This document shows positions 40,601 through 50,900 of a DNA stretch of 64,000 bases, one piece after another. How positions within the stretch are numbered: position 1 is the stretch's first letter; every line of letters starts with the position of its first letter. The position numbers and the translations under genes are program-made. The notes beneath the pieces are model-generated. The model made no database searches. It was given only the letters and a program-made list of their open reading frames with translations, and was not told the DNA's origin. The DNA lies in assembly GCA_036245805.1 (NCBI GenBank), contig BTRK01000002.1, positions 44,312,661 through 44,376,660 on the forward strand, written 5' to 3'. This DNA comes from Pristionchus mayeri (lineage: Eukaryota; Nematoda; Chromadorea; Rhabditida; Neodiplogasteridae).

Positions 40601-43600
40601 ACAGGATGCCTCGGATCGACTGTCGGTTCGTACTTTGTAATACAGTGAGAACACTTATCGATGTCGGAAACATGGCGAGGGAACCACGGCACTGCAGCAA
40701 CAATTGTAAAGTTTGTATTTAATATATTTATATATGTACTATATATAGTAGCGCGCAAAAGTGCTGTGGCATTTTTCAATTCGTTAGCACTGTTTAATCA
40801 GGAAAGATATCAATCTAAAATTTGGCAGCCATGTACCAAATCCATCGTAAATTACGATCCATATATTGGGGTACTATGAATTTCCTGAAACATTAAGTAG
40901 CTATGACGCAATGGAACAACATTTTTTTTCAAATAGTCATTATTGTTACGTAGAATTTTTCCGTTTAGTCAAACTTTTTGAAGTTGGAGATATGCCTTTT
41001 GCCTACTCAGAATTTTCTATGGGTGCTGCAGAACTTTCAAGCCCTTAAAAAGGGTAAAGGTGCATCCATTCTTCGAGAATGTGCTCGTGGGAGAGTACTG
41101 CTACGCAAGTGTCAATTTGGGCGGATTCATTCTTGACCTTTCGCCGTGCCTATGTTTCTGCGTGGTCTAATCACGATTTCCAAATCTCCGTCGCCGATGG
41201 GTAGGCGCCTTGGTGGGGCGGAGATGGTTGTGCGCTCGGGAATCAAGCCCGGGTGGGGTAGAGTGGGAGGGCGCGACATAGACCACTACACCACTTCGTC
41301 TCAACTACAGACCCATACGAATGCATAGTATGTATTGTCTCCCCAAGATTCTGAGGCAGAGCACTATACGGTATTTCCCCTGCATACATTGGCATTATTA
41401 ATTCTCCAACACATTACCTTCTTCTGTATCCTGGCTCGTCTTGTACATGCGTACATCCGATATTGAAGGATGCGCCTAAATATAGAGAATATATGGGTTC
41501 AACACTTCCGAATACCTTCTTGAGCGCGGCCAACGCTGCCACAGCACAGTCTTTGTGATCGACGGAACATTCAATCAGTAGGTCAATTCCTCAAATACAA
41601 TATTTGTATTATTATCTATTCGCCACCACTACAACGATATTGACAGTTGGTCCAAATACATGGCATTTGTTGAAAATATATATATGCAACCCTGGTTGGC
41701 TTTAAAATATTCATACGAATTGTCAAACGAAAAATCCACCCATTTTCTACATCAGCCCATCTCTACCTGGATGTTCAAAAAAACCTTAGCATATCGAATT
41801 CATACATTCGATTATCATTTAAACAGTTATACAAGTATAACTCACCACGGCGTTTTATGGATGGTCTCGTCTCCATGTGTTGCATGCTAACTTTGTTCTG
41901 GTCAAGTATGTGGATTACGGAAGCCAGAAAGTCGGTGAGGTCGGCTAAATGCATACATACAAATACATTACAAATTCACAATTAAAATTATTGGTATTTT
42001 TAAATTTCAGTGAATATTGTGAAATGATTTGAATATAAAGATTTTGGAATGTTATGCATTCTACAGTACCGCTCAATCGCCTCCCTAACGTGCGAGTCGC
42101 CTCACGTCGCCTCAATTTTAATGCGGCCTAAATCACCTCAAGGTGTATATTTTTGGTGCAATTATTGGCTGTGGGCTTCTCTCACCAGTGCAAATCCATT
42201 TGCGAAATCTGCTTTCTAAAATATTGATTTTGAGTTATGTCCTGGGGTCATCTTCCGAGTCTTTCTCCAATAACCTCCCCTCATTTTCCTACGACACCGC
42301 TCCTTGGAAAGATCGAGATTTGAAATGAGGAAATGTTGATAAATGAGGGGATGGGAGGGGAGAGAGACTCGAATAGTGGTCCCTCAAAACATAGCTCCAA
42401 CCTATATTTTCGAAAGCAGATTTCGCAGATTGATTCACATTGACGAGAAAAGCCCACAGCCAAAAATGCCCCAAAAATAGTCACTTTGAAGGTGGTTTAG
42501 GCCACATGAGAGTTGAGGCGACCTGAGGCGACTCGCCGCGATTCGCCTCGCCCGTTAGGGAGTCGATTGAGCAGTACTGCATTAGCGATTTGGCAGATGT
42601 ATGATCATACAGCTGCATACGCTCTGTGTGAAAGCAATGCGCTCGATGTATGACCACAGCGAATCGAAATTCTGTTCAGGAAGATACTTTGTCAAGGCAA
42701 TTACTAATGATTACCCCCATTATTCCAGTTCAATACCCTCCTCATGCTTTCTTTTCTTCCTGTAACGCTGAAACCTGTCGACCCGTTCTTGATCGCCGCG
42801 GAAATCATTGTGGGCGAGCAATAATGACGAAGGAAAATCGTGATTATTTTAAGTGAGGGTAGATTTAATTGTTAGATTATTTCCTTTCCTATCAGTACGC
42901 CATATAATGCCCACTATTTTGTTATAACATAGATGGCCCTTTCCTTGATTTATTTTATACTTCCTTAACTATTTGTATAGTCGCTCGAATGGCTGCAGCT
43001 GTATCGTATTCAAAATATCGTGCACTAAAATTTGACCAGCACTCACTCACTTTCTCGGTCTCGCTCGCTCTCTCTCTATTTCTGCTTTTGAATTTATGAG
43101 ATCCCATGATATGTGAATACTGCGAAAAAGCTGAAATACCTACTACTGCTATTTCTTTATCTTTAAAAACAATTATTTAATGCACTCACCCGAGCTGGCC
43201 ACAATAACCGAGAAGAAAATCTGGCCATCATCTTCTAAGGAGAATATCAGATCTACTCCTTCATCGTTCAGATCGCGGGCCACCTGCACTTTTCAACAAC
43301 AAAAAAATTGGTAAATATGGTGCCACCACCTGCTTGTTCTTGTCGAGATGGCTTTCCAGCTCCTCACGACGCTTCTGAGTATTCGCCCGCTTGAGGGTCT
43401 GAATCGAATACAGGAATTATTAAGCGCTCCATAGATCATCACCTCGTCAGCGTGGCATAATACATTGCGTGAAATTCGATCTACTCACCATTATGTGGCT
43501 CTTTTCGAAACTCGCTTGATGTACAAGTGAGTATCTTCTCCTTTGAGATGCAGCAGCCCCAGATGCGGAAAGATCAATTGAGCCCTGAAAGGGGATTTGA

Positions 43601-43676
43601 CAAATTTAACGTTTTGATTAAAAATCATATGAAAAATATGCACATAGCGTTCATTTAAGGAGATTCGGGATACCAT
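28674..43676 (-). CDS. cat-2: Tyrosine 3-hydroxylase
   Basis: Tetrahydrobiopterin- and iron-dependent enzyme making L-DOPA, rate-limiting for dopamine. 21 exons: 43676-43644, 43584-43489, 43398-43330, 43283-43190, 41944-41846, 41589-41516, 41475-41418, 40691-40603, 40519-40452, 38989-38932, 38810-38758, 35186-35101, 34202-34117, 33990-33945, 31730-31666, 31522-31457, 30365-30270, 30189-30128, 29183-29112, 28930-28861 and 28820-28674; 528 residues. N-terminal RRRYSLV has Ser30 in a PKA-type site like Ser40 of mammalian enzymes. An ACT-like regulatory domain follows ([11 protein letters not shown], then [15 protein letters not shown]). The catalytic domain has [37 protein letters not shown] (His342, His347) and Glu387 in YWFIVEFGL, with the usual 5 and 40 residue spacing. 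The Ser40-like site and [15 protein letters not shown] favour tyrosine over tryptophan or phenylalanine hydroxylase. The first exon is the least certain. Confidence 0.92.
28931..29111 (-). mobile_element. Inverted-repeat element that makes up a whole intron
   Basis: The 181-base intron between hydroxylase exons 19 and 20. On the minus strand it begins GTTTGAGGAGGGAGTGTTCA and ends TTTACTCCTTCTTTAAG, two complementary ends. Its interior (GAAATTTTCGGAGCTT, GGCTCCCAGCCAACTGCCGA) matches the element at 34733-34977. The donor GT lies in one terminus and the acceptor AG in the other, so the element and the intron nearly coincide. Confidence 0.65.
29281..30055. mobile_element. 775-bp palindromic TA-MITE (copy 2)
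   Basis: Same length and almost the same sequence as 10625-11399. I found only a few differences, for example GACCGTTTGAACC there against GACCCTTCGAACC here. Flanked by TA at both ends. It fills most of the intron between hydroxylase exons 18 and 19. Confidence 0.88.
30561..30907. mobile_element. MITE with 10-bp target duplication
   Basis: Ends AGGGCGGCAAGAACGGGTCA and complement. A direct repeat AATATACACT flanks it exactly (30551-30560 and 30908-30917). Interior has GACCCGT tandem motifs and a large GAGAGC/GCTCTC hairpin at 30665-30800. In the intron between hydroxylase exons 16 and 17. The duplication length fits Mutator-like (9-10) rather than hAT (8) elements, but the ends look hAT-like. 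Confidence 0.75.
31879..32912. mobile_element. 1.0-kb foldback element
   Basis: Ends CAGTGCATTCGCCTAAGA and the near complement, arms of about 500 bases. The centre near 32390 pairs CCCTGCACGAGCGGC with its near complement. Sits in the intron between hydroxylase exons 14 and 15. Confidence 0.8.
33896..33922 (+). repeat. Short telomere-like TTAGGC tract
   Basis: About four degenerate units (GTTAGG, TTAGGC, TTAGGC, TTAGAC) inside a hydroxylase intron. TTAGGC is the nematode telomeric repeat. Confidence 0.5.
34575..34725. repeat. GTCGA-rich repeat with TAGGGCGGCAA end
   Basis: Starts TAGGGCGGCAAAAACG, like the ends of the element at 30561-30907, and is full of GAGTCGA units. A possible right end is ATTGCCCCCTAA at 34676-34687. 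Boundaries are uncertain. Confidence 0.4.
34733..34977. mobile_element. Inverted-repeat element, relative of the intron element
   Basis: Ends TTAAAGGAGGAG and its complement CTCCTCCTTTAA. Interior shares CCCCAACGATAA, AAGCTCCGAAATTTTCACA and GGAGCCAAATCAGGG with 28931-29111. Lies within the intron between hydroxylase exons 12 and 13. Confidence 0.65.
35457..36354. mobile_element. Mariner-type element, 0.9 kb
   Basis: Terminal repeats TAGGTTGTCTCAAAAGTTTC and the near complement GAAACTTTTGAGTCAACCTA. An 81-codon open frame on the minus strand (35713-35958) continues open further upstream without a start but has no transposase motif I recognise. In the intron between hydroxylase exons 11 and 12. 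Confidence 0.7.
36427..37016. repeat. Foldback repeat with (AATTC)n tract
   Basis: AGCTCGCATCTCGGTTACAGT near 36431 pairs with CTGTAACC-type sequence near 36995-37010, and GAATGAGTGGTTTGCGCC near 36637 pairs weakly with the region near 36860. A simple-sequence run of AATTC units lies at 36883-36955. Related to 37288-38340. Confidence 0.55.
37288..38340. repeat. Foldback repeat, 1.05 kb
   Basis: Palindrome centred near 37810. CTCACGCCTCTCATGAG at the left pairs with the region around 38308-38325, and GGTTTGCGCCAAAAATACAG pairs with its near complement at 37898-37921. A tRNA-type B box (GGTTCGAATCC) lies just outside its right end at 38350-38360. Related sequence is at 36427-37016 and 45150-46130. 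Confidence 0.65.
38490..38715 (+). repeat. Dispersed repeat, copy 2
   Basis: Matches the reverse complement of 12398-12612 in order and spacing of several blocks. Lies in the intron between hydroxylase exons 11 and 12, just upstream of exon 11 in plus coordinates. Confidence 0.5.
39268..39355 (+). mobile_element. 5'-truncated SINE tail with target duplication
   Basis: CAAGACGGTATGTACCTTTA with further CCTTTA units matches the 3' end of the SINE at 352-636. It is flanked by direct copies of TTGGCTCAAGACGG.TTCACGTCT, which differ at one base. Confidence 0.55.
40747..41037 (+). mobile_element. One arm of a CAGTaGCGC-family foldback element
   Basis: Begins TAGTAGCGCGCAAAAGTG and follows the family through ATGACGCAAT and TTTTTGAAGTTGGAG, then stops next to the SINE at 41043. 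Lies between hydroxylase exons 7 and 8. Confidence 0.6.
41043..41306 (-). mobile_element. tRNA-derived SINE, second copy
   Basis: The reverse complement begins GAGACGAAGTGGTGTAGTGG and follows the copy at 352-636 to the tail GATGCACCTTTACC. The A box is conserved. The B box is GGCTTGATTCC, with two changes, so this copy is older or less active. Confidence 0.75.
42064..42579. mobile_element. 0.5-kb foldback element
   Basis: Ends CAGTACCGCTCAATCGCCTC and near complement, with arms pairing GGCTGTGGGCTTCTC with GAGAAAAGCCCACAGCC. In the intron between hydroxylase exons 4 and 5. Confidence 0.75.
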
Positions 43677-43731
43677 ATTATTCCACTATTTTTCATCTAA
43701 TAGCAAAGATCAGACATATTATTTTAGTTCA
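43677..43731. other. 5' flank of tyrosine hydroxylase
   Basis: Short AT-rich sequence before the proposed ATG. The nested element at 43732 begins only about 55 bases upstream, so promoter elements may lie beyond or inside it. Confidence 0.3.
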
Positions 43732-45130
43732 TATAAGGGGGAACGTGAAGGCATTTTCGTTTTTGCGAACTAGTTCGACAGTTTTTTTGAGTTGTAATAG
43801 CTGAACATGAGTTCAATTATTACGAGTAATAATCGAAAATTTTAAAAATTATTACAATTTTTTGATACAGTAGCGCTCAAAAGTATTGAAACGATTTGAA
43901 TTTTTCATATAACTTTTTCTACCGTTGACTTAGCAAGTTCGATGTTGGGCGCTATATACCTAGACTCTCCAAGCTCCGACCACTTTCCTCTGACACATTT
44001 CCCCTCGAAAGCGAGATTTAGGAATCACAAGCTTCATTCTCAACCAAATCACTCGCTCAAAAAAGGATTCGGAAGCTCTTTCCATTACCTTTCGATAGAG
44101 CCCTGGCCCGCTGGCAAAAGTGTTCTCTGAATAGGTCAGCATACGATAATTAAGTTGCGAAAACGCTGGAAAACGCTGGTTTGGCGCGCTCAGTGAACAC
44201 ACATATACGGGACAAGGCTTGCCTGATAGCCTATCGGTATTCTAGTACCTCTACCAAGAAAACTCGATAAAATATTGTTTCGTTGATTTGTGATTCAAAA
44301 GAAACCAGTCCGCGATACACTGATTAGGCGGAGAGAGCGGAGTGCATTCTCTCTCTCCCCTCCTCCCTCTTTTGCACCAGTGTCTGCCCCGGCGCGTGTA
44401 GAGAACACCTGGGCCTGCAAAAGAGAGCGCTTGCATCCCTTCCTCGTCTTACCTATTGGGGGTGAGGCGTATCCGGGAAAGGGCGAAGCCCTGCCCAAAT
44501 TTTTTGGCGATTTGACTGGAGAGGCGGCGGAATTGGCTCCGCCCCTTTCTTCCTCGTCTCGCTTTTCTGCCGCTTTCCGTTGACACCTTTTCACGTACTT
44601 TATGATCTCTAGCGCGATTCAGAGATGAGATATCGACAAACGGCCAAAAGTATGACCTTATTTGGATCCTAGCGGGCATTTTGAGCATAGTTAGGTTGGC
44701 ATAGGTTCATTTCGGCTATACCCCTTGTCGTCCCTATATATACCAAATCAATCGAAGAATACGATGCGAGTATTGCGTCATCAGGTGCCTCATAACTAAT
44801 TGCGTAGTCATGACGCAATCAAATTTCACTTTTTCAAACAGGCTTTATTCTTACATAGATTTTTTCCTACTCGCCACACTTTCTGTGGTTGGAGTCATGC
44901 CCGAGTTATATGAAATTTCAAATCGTTTCAATACTTTTGAGCGCTACTGTACATTTAAAAATGCTTTAAAATTATTTTAAATCATTTTTAAAAGTATCAA
45001 AAAAATTATAATAATTTTTAAAATTTTCGATTATTACTCGTAATAATTGAACTCATGTTCAGCTATTACAACTCAAAAAAACTGTCGAACTTGTTCACAA
45101 AAACGAAAATTCCTTCAGGCTCCCCCTTAT
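43732..45130. mobile_element. Outer inverted-repeat element of a three-level nest
   Basis: Arms begin ATAAGGGGGAACGTGAAGG (left) and end with the near complement CCTTCAGGCTCCCCCTTAT (right). Further in, TTCAATTATTACGAGTAATA occurs in both arms in inverted form. The arms are separated by the foldback element 43868-44949. Confidence 0.7.
43868..44949. mobile_element. Inner CAGTaGCGC-family element, interrupted
   Basis: Begins CAGTAGCGCTCAAAAGTATT and ends with the complement. The uninterrupted 299-base form is at 49600-49898. Comparison shows that about 780 bases (roughly 43958-44745) were inserted at an ATATA site. The insert carries no motif I recognise, only a 99-codon open frame pair of low complexity. 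Confidence 0.75.
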
Positions 45131-45149
45131 ATATACATTCTTCATTCTG

Positions 45150-46130
45150 CTCGCATTCTTGTCGCTCGAAGATTATATCACTCCTCTCACAAGAGAATCG
45201 AGCCGAGACAGAGAATGGAGGGAACATCGTGAAATGATTTCTAACCGGATATGCGCATCCTGAGGGATGCCTGACACACCCTCGAAGTCTCATTTTGTAG
45301 ATTTCATTTTGGACTTCAAAGTTACCGGACGAGGACAAAATTGACCCCCTATTTTTTGTCCTCCATCGAATAGCCGATGGATGAATTAGTTGAGAATGAA
45401 TATACAAAAATGCTAGAAATCAATAATAGCCGCAAGGGAAAGCCGGAAAAGATCAGCGTAATCCCGCGCCCTCTCACTTTTGCATACTCTCCCGTACACG
45501 CGACGAGATCAGGGTGAGATAGGGTTTCGTCCTCGGCCGGTAACTTTAAGATGCCGGGTAGGATCTAGGCACCTCCCACTTTGAGAGCAGTTATCTCGGT
45601 TTCAGTGACCATATGGAGCAAAATTGACCTCTGACTGACCCCGGATCATTTTTCGAGCTCTATCGATCTGATTGGCTCATTTCTTCGGAATTTAAATCTT
45701 AACTAACCACGCTACAATCAAGGGCAATTTACTCGAAAACGAATGGAAATGAATGGTGCTGCTAAAATATTAAGAGTGCATGCATCTGAACGAGAGCTGT
45801 CGAATGAGGTGCTGGCGCCGAAAATGCGGACACATCGGTGAAACTTTGGCCATGTAAATTTTTCCGGAACGTTTGAACTTTCTTTTCAACTGTGAATTGT
45901 CACTTGCACAACACTCTCAGAATGAGCGCGCAGCTAAGAATGATCGTTGTTCCTTCGAATTGTCTATGGAAAATATAGTTCAAACGATTCGGCAAAGTTT
46001 ACATGGCGAAGGTTTCAACGATGTGTCCGCATTTTCGACGCCAGCACATCATTCGACAGCTTTCGTAGATGCATTTACTCTTAATATTTTAGCTGCATCT
46101 TTTCATTCGTTTTCGAGAAAATTGTCGTGA
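45150..46130. repeat. Foldback repeat related to 37288-38340
   Basis: Shares ATTTTTCGAGCTCTATCG, GAGGGATGCCTGACAC and GTGCTGGCGCCGAAAATGCG-type blocks with the 37-kb family. An inner palindrome pairs 45720-45875 with 45990-46128. Confidence 0.5.
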
Positions 46131-46946
46131 TATAATGTGTGATCATTGCTCGAATGTGGTAGAAGGTATTACAAAGCTCGAATATATTGGGGAGTTGAAT
46201 CACAACCAACTTACCTGGGGATATGTGATATCAACCTTAAATATATTCACAACATAGTAGTATACGGGATTCAATAATTAACAATCTGTACTCCTCTAAT
46301 CTATCACAAAAATAAATAAATAAATCCGAAGATGATTGGGAATTGAATTATCAATGGAATTAACTTTTTCTTTAACATAATAAACATTTAAATGAAGTAA
46401 TCGAACATTTTAGAGTTGATTAGTCGATAATTCTCTCCACTCATACATCGAGCTTTTATACCACGCGATCATCCAAAAATTTGTCACGTCAGACATGAAG
46501 TAAGAGATGTCTCAGCTTTTTTGAGTGTTTTTTGTGATCGATGAGCTAGATTACTAGACGAACTAGATAATGTAGGTGAGAAAACTTGATTTTAGATTAC
46601 TTGTTAGATAACTAGAAAGGTAACAACGCTTCAGAACGATGGTGGGGATCTGTTCTCCGTGAAAAGTATTACAGGTGTGTTCATTCCCATACTGCATACT
46701 CAAGCGTGGGTGTTCCTTGAATGCATTAGTTTGAGAGCTATTCAATTCCGCTATACTCCGGGACACGAAAGTAATAGTCGAATGAACCATTCTTTTGGGT
46801 AATAAATAGAAACAAGTATTTAGATCATAAATCACCTTATCCGAAGTACCGAATTAATTGTATCATAATGTAGCTATGTTAGTATGTTTTTATTTATTTG
46901 CTGATCTCTTATAAAATATCACTTAATCACGAACGATCCCCACTTA
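46131..46946. other. Nothing recognised
   Basis: AT-rich, with one 90-codon open frame on the minus strand (46563-46835) that has no known motif. Confidence 0.3.
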
Positions 46947-47858
46947 CAGGGTGGTCCATAAATATGGTGACAAGGTTTTTCAGTTGGTTCTCGCGAATGA
47001 GTGGGGTTTGTGGCTCACTTTTATAACTATAATTTACTATGTATACTACCTACCTATATTGAAATTTTCAGCTGATTAGATTGGATACGATATATTCTGA
47101 GAATTAAAATGAACGTCATTAAAAGTATGCCGTGCGCCGTATACTTATTTTTGCCTTCTCTAGCTTCAATACAGTAAAAATTTCCCAAATTTCGTATGTA
47201 TGAAAGGGTCATAATTTTGTCCAATCATTATCCTTTTGAATTCAATTTGCAAATCCGGTAAAGTATTTAGATGAAAAATGTTATTTTGGAATTTATGAAA
47301 GCCAATATTTTCATCTTTTTAAAACCTCAAAAATCGATAATCTGATTTTCGCGTACCGAATAGCCTTAGGAAAAATCAGTAATATTGTGGCATAAACACA
47401 GCGAATTATGATTTTTAGAGGCATTTGAAAAGCTCTGTGTTTGCATTTAAGTTCGCGGGGGATGTAAGAATGATTGTGCCCAGCGCTCCGTTCGTAAAAA
47501 TCGCATATGTTTAATTCTCACGACAATATTAAATTTGGCTTCTAATCATAAATAGTATATTTCAATTCTACATGTACCTCTGACTTCAGTAAAAACGGGG
47601 AGATGTCTCTGTCTCGTATAATTTTTTGAGGGGAACCTTTTTACTTCGAACTACTTTGAGGCGAAAATTCGTTCCGATTCGGTGACTATGTCAGACAAAT
47701 GAGTGGTACTCAGAAATAAGAACTGTATACGAGCTGAAAATTGTCTGCAAACTATACAGATCTCTGAGTAACATCCATTCGCAATTTGATAGCCATCGAA
47801 TAAAAGCAAAAGATTTGGCACCCTATCGAATCCGGTCACCATATTTCTGGGCCACCTG
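46947..47858. mobile_element. TA-target MITE with CAGGGTGG ends
   Basis: Ends CAGGGTGGTCCATAAATATG and the near complement CATATTTCTGGGCCACCTG, both flanked by TA. Interior without transposase motifs. Confidence 0.75.
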
Positions 47859-47963
47859 TATTCGAATGAGGGCTTGTTTTATCCATGTCCCCTTAACGAG
47901 TTGCATGAATGAAACTGCGCAGAAGTCATGAGATGTGTATGACCTACTGAGATGTTGGGTTCA

Positions 47964-50900
47964 CTAGAAGCGAGATTCATCATTAAATGAATAAGGAACA
48001 TTCGACTCTGAGGATTCATACTCCGATACATCACTTCTTGAAATTGTGGGTGTGATGACATGCCTCTCATGAGAGAATCAGGAAAAATATATGTTCTCAG
48101 TTGGCATTCGAAATTTTACAAATTTAGATTATTGAGTTGCATTTAGTACTTGACCAGAATATAGTAAAACTAGATTTTCTGATTGTTACCAATCGCTGCA
48201 GCTACAGCAGGCGGCTGCAAATGTGAAACACATGCCCAATATACAGTCGCGAGCATAAGTCACCGGACACTTTTGGAATGGGGTTGAATTTTTTAACCAG
48301 GAAAAATTCAATTCTGCAACTAGGATATTATGTACCAAATTCATCGGAGATTTATCTTTTTGATATTGGGGTATGACGCAATCGCACAGTCGTTGCGTAG
48401 TGATGACGCAATCAAAAAATGTACTTTTTCAAAACGGCATTATTCTTACATGGATTTTTTCCAGCTCGCCAAACTTTCTAAGGTTGGAGCCATGCTCGAG
48501 GCCTATCCAGAAAAAAATTTGATGTTGCTGCGCGACCGCACATTTTCTGCAGCTTTGTTGCAAAATCGAGGTCGAAAATTCAGATCTCGGCTCCTACTCA
48601 AGCTAGAGACTTTTTCAAGGCATCAAAATGATCGCCATCATGAGTCCAGATGATCCTGAGAATATGAAAACAAAATCTCGAAATTTGTCCTCAGGGCATG
48701 AAAAAAACCCTTTTTTTGCATGGACATTTTTTGGACATTCATAACTACATGGGAAATGTAGGTAAAAATCTGATTCTTGCATAGGAATGTTGAAAATGTA
48801 TTGAAGATCTGATTTCCAACTTTTTAGAGCGATTGGATATCTTTCCTGCCCGCGACGAACGTTTTTCGGAAGTATATTGGTGTCGAGAAACACCATGTTT
48901 ACCCCTATGTGCGAGAGAGTACAGGCGTAAACAAGGTGTTTCCCGGCCCTAGTATACCTCCGATAAACGAATGCCGCGGGCAAGAAAGGTGTCCAATCGC
49001 TCTAAAAAGTTGGGAATCAGTTCATCAATACATTATGAACATTCCTATGCAAAAACCATATTTTTACTTGCATTTCCCATGTAGTTATGAATGTCTAAAT
49101 AATGTCCATGCAAAAAAGTTATTTTTTCATGCCCTGAGGGCATATTTCGAGATATTGTGTTCATATTCTCAGGATCATCTGAACTCATGATGGCGATCAT
49201 TTTGATGCCTTGGACCAGTCTCCAGCTTGATTTGGAGCCGATATCTGAATTTTCGACCTCGATTTTGCAGCAACGCTGCAGCAAATGTGCGGTCGTGCAG
49301 CAACCTCAATTTTTTTTCTGGATAGGCCTCGAGCATGACTCTAACCTCAGAAAGTATGACGAGCTGGAAAAAATCCATGTAAGAATAATGCCGTTTTGAA
49401 AAAGTACATTTTTATTGCGTCATCACTACGCAACGACTGTGCGATTGCGTCATACCCCAAAATCAAAAAGAAAAATCTCTGATGAATTTGGTGCATAACG
49501 TCCTACTAGCAGAATTGAAATTTTCCCGGTTAAAAATTTCAAACCCATTCCAAAAGTGTCCGGTGACTTATGCTCGCGACTGTAGATGAGTTCAATATAC
49601 AGTAGCGCTCAAAAGTATTGAAACGATTTGAATTTTTCATATAACTTTTTCTACCGTTGACTTAGCAAGTTCGATGTTGGGGCGCAATATACCAAATCAA
49701 TCGAAGAATACGATGCGAGTATTGCGTCATCAGGTGCCTCATAACTAATTGCGTAGTCATGACGCAATCAAATTTCACTTTTTCAAACAGGCTTTATTCT
49801 TACATAGATTTTTTCCTACTCACCACACTTTCTGTGGTTGGAGTCATGCCCGAGTTATATGAAATTTCAAATCGTTTCAATACTTTTGAGCGCTACTGTA
49901 CATTTAAAAATGCTTTAAAATTATTTTAAATCATTTTTAAAAGTATCAAAAAATTATAATAATTTTTAAAATTTTCGATTATTACTCGTAATAATTGAAC
50001 TCATGTTCAGCTATTACAACTCAAAAAAACTGTCGAACTTGTTCGCAAAAACGAAAATTCCTTCAGGCTCCCCCTTATATATACATTCTTCATTCTGCTC
50101 GCATTCTTGTCGCTCGAAGATTATATCGTCAACGGTAGAAAAAGTTATATGAAAAAATCAAATCGTTTCAATACTTTTGAGCGCCGCTGTAGATGAATCA
50201 AATGCAGATAAATTCCCAGTTGAAATGTATAGATCACCATTACGAGGCTACATGCGAGTTGGTTGCTCGACTCTGCAATTGAGTGGAGAGCTCGCATCTT
50301 GAGTACTTTCTGGCGTGGAAATGGCAGTTTGAACCTTAAATATAAAAAGAAGAGAATGGCAATTAAAGTCCACCGAACACACAATACGTTTGTTTTTAAG
50401 AACAATGTTAGATGAAAAATAACGAAGATGGAATCAATGAAGCACAACTACTCATATTCTCTTTCTGTTTCTCGATACTTATATCGAGTATCCAGGAGCC
50501 CATAATTTCGTATGATGGCTATCGCTGTTGGAATGCTTTCTTACATTCTCTATGTATCGTTAGAGTTCGCCCTTCGAAGAGAGATTATGTAGGTAGACAA
50601 ATCGAGACATGGGCATGCGCAATAATTGCTTCCGTCTCAGGAAAGCGAGCACCTTCCGGAAGCAGCTCACTTTTCTCCTCCATAATAATTGTATATGCTG
50701 ACAAGACATTCCAACTTTTCTGCTATATCTCATTCCTCACGAGGAAACAGTTCCGAAAAAATCAAATGATAAAACAGACATGTTTTGTTGGCAGTGCAAT
50801 TATATTTCTGTTATAATGGTAATTGTTATAGACAAGAAGACAATAGATGGACTACAAGAATACTCAATTGGACACCGTGGGATAGGATGCGACCCCTAGG

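Noticed and set aside
28674..43676. Tryptophan or phenylalanine hydroxylase
   Set aside because: The catalytic core is shared, but the N-terminal RRRYSLV site, VSDIDKC and [16 protein letters not shown] fit tyrosine hydroxylase better.
50585..50680. Alternative cadherin exon reading EEKSELLPEGARFPETEA
   Set aside because: It looks protein-like, but its phases do not join the exon before (ending 53298) or after (starting 50334). I kept the other frame with low trust.
50412..50816. 134-codon open frame on the plus strand
   Set aside because: It overlaps proposed cadherin tail DNA on the other strand and has no motif, signal or homologous pattern I know. Length alone is not enough in AT-rich DNA.
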